This document shows positions 1 to 11,081 of a stretch of DNA of 64,000 nucleotides, in pieces (the first letter of the stretch is position 1; every line of letters starts with the position of its first letter). The position numbers were made by a program, and so were the translations under genes. Origin of the DNA: Coprinus comatus (lineage: Eukaryota; Basidiomycota; Agaricomycetes; Agaricales; Agaricaceae). The notes beneath the pieces were generated by a model that ran no database searches, was not told the origin of the DNA, and worked only from the letters and a program-made list of their open reading frames with translations. The stretch covers positions 124,001 to 188,000 of the forward strand of contig JAWPGT010000017.1 of the NCBI GenBank assembly GCA_034638255.1, written 5' to 3'.

Positions 1-382
1 CTCAAAAATATAGATCAGCACTGAAAAGTCAAGATGTGACATTGGTCGACAGTGTCTCATCTAGAGTTTTCGCAACCAGTTCTACTCGTACCTCATACAG
101 CTGTATGACTCACGTACGACTTACGAAGGTAAAAGGTATTGGTATGGAAGTCTGGAAAATGGTTTTAAATGAAGTTTTACTATCTGGAAGATTTTTGCGT
201 TGGATGTTGATGAATTTTGGTTTGATTATGTGATCGACAATACAATTATATATAGATGGCCACTATGCCGAACCACAATTTCTCCGGCCATAAATTATAA
301 GTACGGTTATACATCGGTTGTATGCTCTATCATCATTGTACGGAATTATTCTAATTACAATTTTTGACGACAATCCCAACCT
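1..382. other. 3' flank without recognised gene
   Basis: No reading frame here has a recognisable domain or splice structure. It is AT-rich flank downstream of the minus-strand gene that ends at 383. The short open frames on both strands look like chance. Confidence 0.5.
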
Positions 383-959
383 TCAAACCTTTAAAATATC
401 CAAACTTGAACTCCTATCAACACTCCAACCATTACCCCACCTATTCCAAAGTTCATCTCTCAACAAGAATACAGGACCAATTCTACATCTTTGCGATTCT
501 CTCCACCAATCCCAATCCACAAACCAAGGTTTTACATCATTTTTCCTAGAATCCAGATCCTTCAACCAACGTTCTTGCATTTTGTTTTGATCTTGATTAC
601 TTGATAACCAAAATTGATAATAGAACCATGATGAACCGCATTGTCCTAATGGTGTTTGACTGAATCGTTTGAGAGATAATAATGACGAAGACGACGACGA
701 AGAATCGGAATTGGAATTGGTTGGATCATCTAACCAAATGCCGAATATTCGAGATGGATAAAGGAGGAATATCGCGTTGATTAATGTTTGATCTTTTCCT
801 ATGAAAAGACCAAGTTTGAGGTAATGATTATGATAGGCATAGTATGTTTTAGACCACCAGGAAACCGTAGCCGGTGATCCTCCAAAGAATGAACCTTTTA
901 AAAATTTTGGGTGATATGATCAATCTTATGTCGTGATAATTAATAGTGAGAGAAAAAAT

Positions 960-991
<32 letters not shown>

Positions 992-1907
992 CGTGTGTGA
1001 GTAACGTACCTTCACTTATATCACTATCCACAGGACCATCCCCTTCCTTCCAATAACGATTCAACCAACTATAAGACCCAGTAAAAGGTATAAAGAAAAG
1101 TTCTTCTCTAGAAATCCCACTTTTCTTTTCACCTTGTTCAAAAATCTCTTGAACACGTTCCGGATAAGGCCATTCTTTATAGTCATGATCATTTCTAAAA
1201 CTTCCCGCGTCGTTCCAAAACACGTAATCGAACGTATTACCCAGTTGATTTTGGTCACTCGTATTAGATGACGAAGAGTGAAGTTGGGAAAGATGTTGAA
1301 CAGCATTATCCAATAACCAAGGTTTTGCATTCCAAACAGCGTATAATTCCGGATTATGTCTGAATTTTTCTCTATCAAGGCTATGTTGATATTTATAAGC
1401 ATCTTCTAAACGTTTAAGAGGAGGAATGTCAAAAGGTGAAGTATAACTTGTGTTTAGATATATAGGATATTCTTTCCCTGGACCTCTTGCTCGTTTGACC
1501 AAATCGACCAATGAGGGGGGTATGTAAAAGTATATTGGTGTGGTTATAGGACCTAGGAATTTAGATAACCAGATTTCATAGTCTGAGTGCGAATGTTTGG
1601 ATGAGGATAATGGAAAAAATGCGGAAACTAGTAGGATTTTTGGGTTTGAGGGATGTTTGGAGCTGGGGTTTGGAGGTGGGAGGTGTGGTGTTGATATTGA
1701 ACCATGAGGAACAGTAAGAGTTGTATTCGTGAGTATGAGGTAGAATACGAGGAATGCAGTGAAGCCGAAGAAAACTTGTTTGCGCTGTTGTCGTGTACGG
1801 AGGAAGGAGAGCATGGGCGGTGTTTGATGTCCCTGCCCAAATCCGGTTATGTTCCAGCTCTTCCCCATTTGGGACGTGATACAGTACATATAATATCGCT
1901 CTGGCAT
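383..1907 (-). CDS. HtrL/YibB-like type II membrane protein
   Basis: Two exons, 1907-1010 and 894-383, joined across a 115-nt GT(ACGT)-AG intron, give about 469 residues. Residues about 45-62 form a single hydrophobic segment (FFGFTAFLVFYLIL), so the protein is probably a type II Golgi/ER membrane protein with its bulk in the lumen. Features that recall the HtrL/YibB family are an ILLVSAFF strand opening the domain, YEIWLSKFL, the FWNDAGSFR motif, and after the intron a GGSPATVSWW motif followed by GKDQTLINAIF near the C-terminus. Members are thought to be glycosyltransferase-like, but the reaction is not known, so no activity is assigned. The ATG at 1907 is the first in frame; a second Met 13 codons later is possible. 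The intron carries a GA microsatellite. Family assignment is from motif pattern only. Confidence 0.7.
964..991. repeat. (GA)n microsatellite in an intron
   Basis: A run of about 14 GA units lies inside the intron of the HtrL-like gene. On the coding strand it reads as CT repeats a few bases after the splice donor. Its length is likely variable between strains. Confidence 0.9.
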
Positions 1908-2034
1908 CTGTGTATCATGGCTAAAATTGCATGTTCAATTCGATCTTAGGTTTGATAAAACTTCAAGGAAAGAAGTAAACTTTTGTGTTTGATACTAGAT
2001 ATTATACATGACTATACATGGAGACGAAACTAGA

Positions 2035-3750
2035 TCAAAGAGATAAACACACCAACGACTCCGAGTGCGCACCCCTAGGCGGATACATCTTACCCTCGAG
2101 CACTATCCGTCCGTTGATTACGTCAATCAAATGAACCTGGAACCTCAGGAATGTGGTAGATGAGTCTGAGTAGAAATGGATGAGTGATTGAGACTTGAAC
2201 TCTGTGAGACTCAGAGTTGGCTCCTTCGAAGAACCATGAATATTGAGTTGGTATAATATGATTCCGCCTGGAATTGATTTATCACTTTGGACTTGTATAT
2301 CCATACACAGTGTTACAGCCCCAAAGAATGATTTCGAAAGGTGGTGTGTGGTCATATCCCAATTGGACCAGCCTTGATCAAAGTGAGTAGTCCAGGAATT
2401 CATTGTGCGGGGGCATTCATATGTTTTACGACTTCTAATATGAACTTCGTCGGAGTGAGGATCGAGATCGTACAACACCAGGAAAACAGTACTTGTAAAG
2501 TCGCAATAAACCAAAATGTAAGTGGAAGACGATTGAGGAAAGAAAAGGCTAGGGTGCTCCTCTGTGTCGAAGATCCGAGTTTTGTGTGTAGGCCGTAGTA
2601 AGGCTCCATCTATGTGGGTCGGATTGCCAGAATCAGGGATTTTTGGGGGTTCAAAGAAGGCTACTTCCTGGAATGACTCGCACCAGCGTACAATGTGATA
2701 GGCATTCCGCTTCCATTCAGCCCTCCACTTAAAAATACCAATAGCTCCTGCATTAGCATTGAGGTTTGATGTGTAGTAGATTCGACTTACACTTTCATCG
2801 TGAAACGGAAATGTTATTCGGGATCCTGTGGCAATGTGAATATGCTCGGTAAGTATGCGGCTACCCATCTGATCCACGCGTTGCACAATCACATAACCAT
2901 GAGAGATCTCCAGCTCCAGATCATCGTATTTACGGTTTATGTCATTGACATCGCAGAAAAAGTACCGATGCTTGGTTGCCACTTTGAAATTTCTAGTTTC
3001 ACTATCCAACTCGATTGTCACGATTTTCCTATAGTTTGGGTGTGTTCAATAATCAACCTGAGCCAGCAAAAAACAACTACGTACAAGTCAATGGAATCCC
3101 GGGTTTTGGATGTCCAAGCGAAATGTGCTACATACAGCACTTGTGTTGTGATATCCAGATACCCAGTCATAAATACCTCCGGAGTACATTGACGGTGCCA
3201 CATTATAAGTAGACCCTCCAAATCATCTTCTTTTGGTATTCTATAAGTAAAAACAGGAACCTCCGAGTTCAGTTTTTCCAGATAATACCTAACCATGTTA
3301 TTGCGAATGGTGATAATATAAGGGTCCATGAACCAACATATGGGAAATTTATTGCGACGATCATAATCTTTGCTGCTGACATTAACCATCTCAGAAAGAG
3401 AATAAGAAGATTCATGCTTGGTTGGAGTACGCCAAAAATGATTCGTTTTGGCTGCATTCACGAGTATCCGTTCCAATCTTGATGTCGGGATTTGTTCCAC
3501 GTCGATGTCTGGCATTGGTGTTTCCTCTCGCCAGAAAACTGTTTTCCAGATGTGTCTCTCCTTCGTAGCTCGCATGAATTCCCGGGATACCTAATCGTTC
3601 ACAAGATGGTCTGAGTTGTTGGTTATTGGTTATTGAGGTAGAGTTACTCGCCGATCTATATCGAATGATATCGAAAATGGGAAGATATTTGATTACCTCC
3701 ACAATAACATCGTAAGGGATCCTGTTCCTAAAGTTAGATTGCAGTGGCAT
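2035..3750 (-). CDS. F-box protein with long beta-rich tail
   Basis: The first exon (3750-3648) encodes an N-terminal F-box: IPYDVIVEVIKYLPIFDIIRYR. It continues after an intron as REFMRATKERHIW, which fits the second half of the F-box. A further intron, 3084-3029 (donor GTACGT), joins in phase to the last exon 3028-2035. F-box proteins recruit substrates to SCF ubiquitin ligases through Skp1; the long C-terminal part, rich in beta-strand pattern and without a domain I can name, would be the substrate arm. The first junction is a problem: the donor after codon RSA (GTAACT at 3647) and the acceptor TTAG ending at 3591 leave the frame off by one. Either an indel lies near the CCCGGG at 3581-3586 or splicing is unusual. 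The two later exons are phase-consistent. Confidence 0.7.
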
Positions 3751-4315
3751 TGTTGGAAGCGCGACTATAAGCGTTTATCGATTCGTCTTGGATGATGCGA
3801 CAAGACTCCCATGTGACATGACGTCATGTCATGTATATTAGGAAGTCAATACATCCTTTCTAAAGAAATCACTTCGCATAAGTAGTGTGGTATGTTTAAA
3901 GTTGGTAGTGTGGTAGTAGAGCACCAATCGTACCATCAAGTTAATATTAATTAAAATCATTAATGACCGCACTTCTCATAGCAACAAATAACCTTCACCT
4001 TGTTTCATTTCATCACCATTATCTCCTTTCTCTCAAACTTTGTGCATCAAATATAATAATATTTCATGAAATCACCACGCAAAGTTTCTCACTTGACACC
4101 TCAAATTTGTTTCAAATGACGTTTCGTATCTTCGCATACTTAAAATGACAGATCAATCCCTCGGGTAGAATCCACTCCCCCTCCCCTCTCAGGCCCTCAA
4201 GTGTTCACGGTCAACGTGTTACTACAACTTCGCGCTGGTCGCAATTCCTCCAACAAAGGAATCATCATAACAAAACGATAGTAGTCTGGAAACTGCTCCC
4301 ATAATAACAAAACCG
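3751..4315. promoter_or_regulatory. Divergent intergenic region
   Basis: This 565-bp AT-rich stretch lies between the start codons of the minus-strand F-box gene and the plus-strand GH17 gene and must hold both promoters. Short open frames within it show no recognisable protein. I see no clear TATA box or binding site that I would name. Confidence 0.5.
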
Positions 4316-5615
4316 ATGAAACTCCAAGCTCTCGTTGGAATAGGAATATCCGCTTTTCTCGTTACATCCATTACCGCTACAAACAATTTTTATGGTATTA
4401 CAGTAGCAAACTCAGTTGGAAACAATGGTGCATATACTTGTCGCACACAACCTCAGGTAAGTAGATATATAATTCGGGAATCGGAATACTTAATTACTAA
4501 AATTACTTTAATTCAGTGGGAAGAGGTTGTCGTCACAGTGAAAAGAGAAGGTTTCACGGCCATTCGTATCTTAGGTTTCGATTGCGATGCGCTTGAGAAA
4601 GCATCTATCGCTGCTGTTAATCATGGAATCAAGGTGATGGCGGGAATTTTTATTTCAGTGAGTCATTCTGTTATATTTCTCTTCAATCGATCCCGAGCCA
4701 TTGATGTTTTGAATTAATATTGACATACGGTTATATATTTTTGTCCAGGGACCCGTCGCTTCTGCTACTGCACAAATCAAGTAAGTTCTGTAGACGTTTT
4801 TCATTCCAAAGTACAGTTACTAACCCAGTATAAATATATCCACCAGTAAAGATGTAGAAGCTTTCCGCGCTGCGTATACAAAGTTCGGTAGTAAAGATAT
4901 TTATGTTGGTTTGACTATCGGAAATGAAGTGGAGGATTCTGTGGGTGCGATCATGGCTAAGGTGTATGAAGTTCGTGGTAAGTCTAGCAATGGCTTCATT
5001 ACGACATTTCTCCCTGATATTCTCTTTTCTGCGTTAAAAAAGGATATTTGAAATCCGTTGGCGTAAATATACCAGTATCAACAGTTCATACTTGGGTTCA
5101 TATTCGTGATAGTCCAGACCTTTGCGGTGCTGATTTTGTTGGTGCTAATGCACAGTAAGTCCTTGTTTAGGTTGTTGAAGGAATAGTATTGATTGGATTT
5201 TTAATTTGCTAGTGCTTTCTACGATGGTGACCGTACCTCTGAACAGGCGGGTGACTTCGTTTTCAATACCGTAAGACCCGCACTACAGTCTGTTTGTCCA
5301 GGAAAAAAGATATACATAACCGAGTGGGTAACAATATCTTTCTGGCTTCCTTCAACCGTAATACTCATTTGAGACTGAACTGATAGATCTGGATGGTCAT
5401 CTCGTGGGCAAGCTTTCGGAATTGCAGAAGCTTCCAATGAAAATGAAAGAAATGCCCTGTACAGTTTGAATTGTTCTTTCAAAAACGATAAGAGTGTTTC
5501 AGTTTTTGCGTTTGAATATGATGATCAGGTTTGGAAGGGGAATGATAATGAGAGGAGTTTTGGAATTGTTGGGAAAGTCGGGTTGTCAAATGATATATTT
5601 AATACTTTTTGTTAG
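4316..5615 (+). CDS. Secreted GH17 beta-1,3-glucanase
   Basis: Seven exons (4316-4456, 4517-4657, 4749-4780, 4847-4977, 5043-5154, 5213-5323, 5387-5615) give 298 residues in one continuous frame. Residues 1-21 are a signal peptide ending at ITA. The mature protein opens with NFYGITVANS, as in fungal GH17 wall glucanases (SCW/BGL2 class). The acid/base glutamate lies in TIGNEVED and the nucleophile in ITESGWSS. The product should hydrolyse or transglycosylate beta-1,3-glucan at the cell wall. The nucleophile codon is split by intron 6: the frame only works with a GTGGGT donor at 5324 and not with the more obvious GTAACA four bases later. There is no GPI signal or serine-rich tail. Length is usual for the family. 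Confidence 0.92.
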
Positions 5616-5952
5616 GCGATCTTTTTTTGGATTATAATTTTTGGATGCACCTGTACAATTAGGACCATCTTGTTTGGCCAATGTGGTTATATAGTTAAAC
5701 GCGCCGCCGATAAATGGTCGTGAAGAAGATATCACACAGGCATTGTAGGTAGTACAGTAATACAACGTAGAAGGAAGTTCAGTCGGAGAACTCTCCCTGG
5801 TACGGATCATTTGTTTGTCCAACTCATCCAAACCAAATATCAAGCAAATACTCCGGAGTCCGGACCTTCGGATTCCGGGACTCGGCTGAGATTCTTCAGC
5901 TCCATCCTCTCAACCTCCGTCCTCCCCAAGTCCTAAACGAAGAAGAGAAAAA
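5616..5952. other. Intergenic, no gene seen
   Basis: This 337-bp stretch separates two plus-strand genes. It should contain the GH17 terminator and the promoter of the next gene. No frame or structured element stands out. Confidence 0.5.
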
Positions 5953-6941
5953 ATGTATTTCTTGACGCGTCGTCTACCGCGTCTTTACTCTCGTTTATGT
6001 CAACAAATTCCAAAGCGACATCAATCAACGACAACCAACCCAACATTTAATGCAATTGCTTTGCCTCCTTTGTTTTCTCAATCGGCACCTTTATGGGTTA
6101 AATTTGCTTGGCCTATAATCATTGCAAATGCTTTTATCATGTACGTATGAATCATTCTATCGGGGTACAACTTCAATTTTTATTTGTTTTTTTTTTTTTT
6201 TTTTTTTTGCATGACGAAAGGGGTTCTGCAGTTGATATTACTTGGAATCATTGGGCCACTCTCGTTGACGATCTTGAAGCTATAAAAGAGGCTAATGATG
6301 CTAAAGCATTATCTTCTTCATCAACTTCCTCATCCACATCCGCACCTACAACCAATTCGGAGAAGAAAGACGGAGAAACCGTTCATTGGGAAATCCGACC
6401 AACTTGGCAAAGAGCTGTTTTTTGTGGACTTTATGGCATGGGATGGGCCTTATCAACTGCTTATTTGCTTAAATACAGACAAACTTTCGTTACTTCACTT
6501 CGATTCTTCTCTTCTCCCGCCCTCCCTAACTCAACCGCTTCAACATCTCTTACTTCAGCCCCAAATTCGGGAAAGACGAAAATGGCACGATATGTTCATA
6601 TATCAACAGCTTCAAAACCGAAAGGAATTTCTCTCCCACTTAAGCATTTAATAATTCAAGACGGAAGAAATGAAAGTGAATTGGTAATTCGAGTATTACC
6701 AAGGCCAGGACAAAATAGTACAGAAAAAAGAGCATATTGGTACATCTCACTCACAGACGCTATTGTTCGTGCTGGTGGTAATGGGAATGGTGAAAGGAGT
6801 CCAGCTGTTAGGTATGGTGTTGATGGTGTTAGAGAAAGAGTTTTGGATGCTTGGGATGGTGTGAGTCCTAGCGAGAAGACAACTGGAGGAGTAGGAGTTG
6901 GAGTGAATAGTGGATGGAAGAGTGGTCCTGTTACACAATAA
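5953..6941 (+). CDS. Probable mitochondrial membrane protein, TMEM223/TMEM186-like
   Basis: Two exons, 5953-6140 and 6221-6941, give 302 residues. The N-terminus (FLTRRLPRLYSRL then PKRHQS) is basic, hydroxylated and free of acids, as in a mitochondrial presequence. Hydrophobic segments lie at about residues 47-65 (WVKFAWPIIIANAFIM) and 135-155 (AVFCGLYGMGWALSTAYLL), followed by a soluble domain and a glycine-rich tail. The layout resembles the small TMEM186/TMEM223 proteins of the inner mitochondrial membrane that assist respiratory-complex assembly, but sequence similarity is too weak for a firm name. The intron has an uninterrupted run of about 20 T before its acceptor; only the AG at 6219-6220 keeps the frame, a nearby CAG at 6229-6231 leads to a stop. 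Confidence 0.7.
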
Positions 6942-7077
6942 ACGGAAGTTTGTTGTGTTATGCGATTGTTCCTTTTCGATGGATTCGACTCAAAAAAAAG
7001 AGTATGTGTAGAGGTCCGTACAGTGGCTAGATAATATAAAACATGGATATAATGTTATTACATTTGTTCAGTTTCAC

Positions 7078-7899
7078 TCAAGAAGACCGTGGAGGAGGAG
7101 GATAGGGTCTGTCTTCTGTTGTTGGAATAGGAGTAGAAGATGTCATTGAATCTGTCTCAACTCTTTCGATTCCTTTTTCCCTTGTTGAACCGGAATTGGT
7201 TACATAACCTAAAGGCCATTGCAACCAATCCCGATTGGCACCTGCCATCTCATACCCAGTCTAGGAAAGAAAGAAAAATCAACAACGCTTTCGAAATGAC
7301 AGAAAGGGACGATGACTTACACCACCTTCATGAATTACTCTGTGATTCTGACTCTGATTCTCTTTCCCGTTCTCATTAACCCAAATACCCATTATGCCTC
7401 TTCCCTTTCCTAAAACATTCCCATGTCCATGTCCATGTCCATGACTAAAACTAATCCTAACACCACCTATAACCGAACTCCATACAAGGACAATAAACCA
7501 AGAAATAAAGAAAGCTGAGAAAAACCGGTTTAATGCGCGATTTCGACTTCGGGCTTCGTGTTCACGGTCTTGAGGTTGAGGTTGAGGTTGAGGTTGGTAT
7601 TGTTCGGGTATAGGGCCTTGAGTCTGAGGTTGTTCTTGGATAGGGGTATGCGAAATGGTATTATTAGGGAGAGGGGGAGGAGGAGCTGGAGTTGGAGCTT
7701 GAAGTTGGGGGATATGAGAAGGTGTGGAAGTTGAAGGTGATTGTGGATGAGGATAAGGAGGAGGAGGTGCAGGAGGACTTCCACTCGGATTGGTAGAGCC
7801 GGTAGTAGTTAGATCGGAAGCAGTAGTTGGGGATTTAACAGTAGATTGATCTTGTCCGTTAGAGGAAGTAACTGCGGTATCGTCGTCTACGATGATCAT
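7078..7899 (-). CDS. Single-pass membrane protein with PPxY motif, copy A
   Basis: Exons 7899-7321 and 7260-7078 give 253 residues. I chose the ATG at 7899 because the paralogue next door starts with the same MII(V/L)(D/E)DDT pattern; an upstream in-frame Met at 7956 is less likely. Residues 1-120 are disordered and rich in proline and glutamine, with a PPPPY motif at about 45-49 (a PPxY ligand for WW domains). A single membrane helix spans about 125-148. A short His-Gly repeat, a conserved DWLQWPL motif in exon 2, and a proline-rich C-terminus follow. PPxY plus one membrane helix is the layout of Rsp5/NEDD4 adaptor proteins such as Ear1, Ssh4 or Bsd2; that role is inference. It is the first of three related genes in a row on this strand. 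Confidence 0.75.
7571..7595. repeat. Hexanucleotide repeat coding PQ repeats
   Basis: Four to five copies of TGAGGT on the plus strand encode the Pro-Gln repeats of the copy A PPxY protein just before its membrane helix. In-frame hexanucleotide slippage can lengthen this linker without breaking the gene. Confidence 0.8.
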
Positions 7900-8256
7900 G
7901 ACTTGTTCTGGTTTTGATGAATGTAAAAAAAAAAACTGCGGCGAGGGCTCATGCACAGTTTACTCTTGAAGCTTGAAACTGTTGTTAAGGTGTAAACTGG
8001 TGTAAAGCAAAGTAAACAACACGAGATAGGTACGAGTTTCTAAATGCAATGTTATTTCACATGGTCTCCCACATGGATGATATGAATCATCCACATGCGC
8101 TGCCGCAGTCAATTTCAGGCTTGCGGCACTATTTATAGTACCTAATAGCCGGACGAAGGAATCCATAAGTATTGGATACGATACAATTACAACTTGTACA
8201 TGAATCACTCAGATCACGAAGATGGTATTGATAATGGATGTAAAGGTGGCTAAGGT
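7900..8256. promoter_or_regulatory. Intergenic between PPxY copies A and B
   Basis: This 357-bp stretch holds the terminator of copy B and the promoter of copy A, both on the minus strand. No other gene is visible. Confidence 0.5.
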
Positions 8257-9227
8257 CTAGTGGGTGTTGAAATAGGCTGAAGAGATACTTGTTGTTATAG
8301 GTGTAGAAGTTGGGGTAAATGTAACGGTAATAATACTCGGATCGCATTTATCGGTTTGTTCTCTGGATCCACTAGTGAGATTGAAAGGAAGATGGAAAGG
8401 ATCTGGGAAAGGCCACGGAAACCAATCCGAAAAATTGAAATCGTTGAACTTGTCCCATATAGAATTTCTCGTACTAAAGATCTCATTTCCGTTCTAAAAA
8501 CCAAACTAATTATCAACATAAAGAACAAAAAATTGAATAATAGAGTAGCAGTGCTTAGACTTACTACAGTAATACTCTCATCGATTCTATTATTCGACTT
8601 CCCTGAAGCATCCCTACCTTTTCTTCTACTATTAATTTCAATCCCGCCAAGGACGACACACCAAGCAATCATAATCAACCAAGCAATAAGAAAAGCAAAA
8701 TAAAATCGATGGGTTGTACGTCTTTGGAATTCTTGTCTTTGTGGTTGTGTTAATGGTTGACTTTCAAGTCGATTAGGACTCAGCCCCTGATCTGCGGGCG
8801 CTTGTTGGGTTTCACGAAGTTGCGTTTGGAGCGGTGGTAAAGGGAAACGTGGAGATTGTGGAGAATATGAATGATTTTGAAAATTGGGTAAGGTAGTATG
8901 TGGTTGAAACTGTTGATTATTATGTTGTTGAAGTTGGGTCATGGAGCTAGCATTATGCCGTAGCGAACGAGTGAGAAGACTGGCTCCTTCCTGTTCAAGG
9001 TGAGAGTGAGGTGAAAGAGGAGGCGTAGTAGGTGATATAGGATGCTGATATGGTGGAGGTGCTGGATAATGTGGAACCGGATCCAATTCCTGAGTATTTG
9101 GAAATTTCAGAGTAACAGGAGATTGAGGTTCGCCATCTTGACCCACGGTCGTGGTAGGTGAGTTTGGTGAAGCTTCAGGTGTACCTGTGCCACTATCCAA
9201 AGTGGTATCGTCCTCTAGGATAATCAT
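8257..9227 (-). CDS. Single-pass membrane protein with PPxY motif, copy B
   Basis: Exons 9227-8565 and 8493-8257 are joined in phase 0 across a 71-nt intron, giving 299 residues. It shares with copy A the start MIILEDDT, a disordered Pro/Gln-rich region, a PAPPPY motif at about residues 55-60 (PPxY class), one membrane helix at about 176-196 (HRFYFAFLIAWLIMIAW...), a phase-0 intron a short way after the helix, and in exon 2 a DWFPWPF motif matching DWLQWPL of copy A. The C-terminal half is serine/threonine-rich without the proline tail of copy A. Function is unknown; a role as a WW-domain or ubiquitin-ligase adaptor at a membrane is an inference from PPxY plus a single helix. Confidence 0.78.
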
Positions 9228-10422
9228 GGTCGTTGCCGCAGTAAGAGAAAGGCAAAAGAACTTGAAAGGTTTCCAAAATACAGGGGTTTGAATCTGAAAT
9301 CAATGCTATTGGGCTCAGATATGTATGTATATTTATAGATGCGCAGTTATCGTTTTGTGTTCGCGCAGCCCGCAGTCACCGTTATCCATCCGCACGTGTA
9401 TGATCAAGTTGACTAAATGAACCTGATACTTATTAATTTCCTGAAATATAATATATAAATATAAATCTTACTAATAATACATATTTACATTTACCGTACC
9501 ATACATTCCAATTTGTATAGAGGGAGATATTATACAGAGAAAATTGATAAGAAAACAAGTTCAATTGCCCAAGAAAGCGAAAAGTGAACAATTCAACAAA
9601 CTGACTGACGAAAAAAAGAATGGTATGCAATACAAAAGCATCACTATCCATCCCAGGTCGCCAAACAAATATTGCTAGCCGATGCTGACTGATACTCAAG
9701 TGTTTAAAAATACTTACATCTAAGCAAAGGCACCCAAGTAACAATGAACATCTCGACACCCGGGCACAATGGCCAGCCTATCATCACCCTCAGACCACGC
9801 CGACTCTAGACAAGAAAAATGGAGATCGCATCACAAGGTGGGTTCGAAACTCTAAGAGTTCTTCAACCACATTGGGTGATCATAACCAGAAGACACTGGC
9901 AGTTTGGGTATGGCAAATAAAACAGATGTGAATGTGTGGTAGTTGATCCGTGGGTATGGGTATCGCCGGTGCAGCGTGCTCATAGAATTGAATTTGAGAA
10001 TGCAGATGGAGCCTTAAATGGGTATTGGAAGCGAGCCAGGAATTGACAAGAAAATTGTGGTGCGGGGAAGTTGGATATTCCGACATAAATCCACGTTTCC
10101 AGAATGAGCTTGACGGATCACATGTCTGAATATTTGAATTGCCCATACTCGTTCGCTTAGGTGGGGGTTGGTTGGTTCGCGTGAGAGTTGGTATGCGTGT
10201 TAACGGGGGTGATATGATATACATGTCGAAGCTAAGGGAATGGGAACGCAAGGAAAAACAGAAGGGAACAAGGGAAAAGGAGGTAGGGGTGTTGTACATT
10301 GGTGATTCGGGGTATGATTGTACATGGGAAGGATAAAGTGGTCCGGTCATCGGGGGATGAGGTTGAAAACGGCCGGGTCAAGTCGTTACTACCAGTTGCC
10401 AAATTTTGGACAGTTAAGCTGG
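9228..10422. other. Intergenic, 1.2 kb
   Basis: Between PPxY copies B and C. A 156-codon open frame on the minus strand (10350-9880) begins with ATG, but it has no recognisable domain, no intron signals and an odd composition, so I do not call it. A leucine/phenylalanine-rich frame at 9759-9433 is likewise probably chance. The stretch should hold the promoter of copy B. Confidence 0.45.
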
Positions 10423-10904
10423 TCAACGGTCAGCTGTGATAATAGGTCGTTGAACGACCGTGTATGTTGGTGAACGAGATCGATAGTTGGAGGATGGAGT
10501 GTACCCTGTCGTTGGTTTAGCAATGATCTGCTCACCAAAGCCAGAACCACAATCAGTTATAGATGAGATTATAAAGCAGAAAGATAAGACGGAAGACTTA
10601 CGGGTTGAGGACCACCGTTAGCGCTACGGCTTTTAGCTCGGTAGCCATGATGAGAGGGGGGAAATTCCAATACCAGTAGTTTAAAACATTGAACTACGAG
10701 GAGCCATATAATAAAAATCAAGCAAGAGACGAGGATGGTAGTAGAAACTCTGGCAATGGTTTGTTTCGTAGGTCGATCCTTCGGTCGTTGTGGTTTGTTA
10801 ATGTTATGAAAGTCATATGGGATGGTCGTTACTTTCAGAATTGGATGAGGATACAATGTTGGGGTCGCAAACTCTTCGGTTTCCAAGGTCGTTACTACTG
10901 ACAT
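10423..10904 (-). CDS. Short diverged member of the PPxY membrane cluster, copy C
   Basis: Exons 10904-10602 and 10527-10423 join in phase 0 across a 74-nt intron (donor GTAAGT) to give 135 residues. One membrane helix lies at about 55-78 (TTILVSCLIFIIWLLVV). As in copies A and B, the intron falls a short way after the helix in phase 0. The long Pro/Gln region is missing; in its place is a short segment with TLYPHP, similar to PPYPHP of copy A but without the PPxY core. A basic segment (KPQRPKDRPTK) precedes the helix, suggesting a cytosolic N-terminus. It looks like a truncated or fast-evolving paralogue. Relationship rests on gene structure, position and weak sequence likeness. Confidence 0.6.
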
Positions 10905-11081
10905 GGTGGGGGGTACGGAACAAGAATGAGAGGCTGTGATGGAGATACGGTGGTAAGCTGTTGACCATGTGGTGTATATTTATGTCACAGCTCGTTAGGG
11001 GTCGATGTGATATTAATAAATAAAGTCACGTGGAATCAACACACAAATCAAATTGTAGAAAGAAAAACTCTACCAGGACTA

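Noticed and set aside
4457..4516. Read-through of the first GH17 intron as coding sequence
   Set aside because: The 60-nt segment has no stop and keeps the frame, but it has GTAAGT and TTCAG ends and would insert 20 residues into a compact, conserved part of the fold.
9880..10350. 156-codon minus-strand frame
   Set aside because: No domain, no splice signals, composition like the surrounding non-coding DNA and no counterpart in the neighbouring paralogues.
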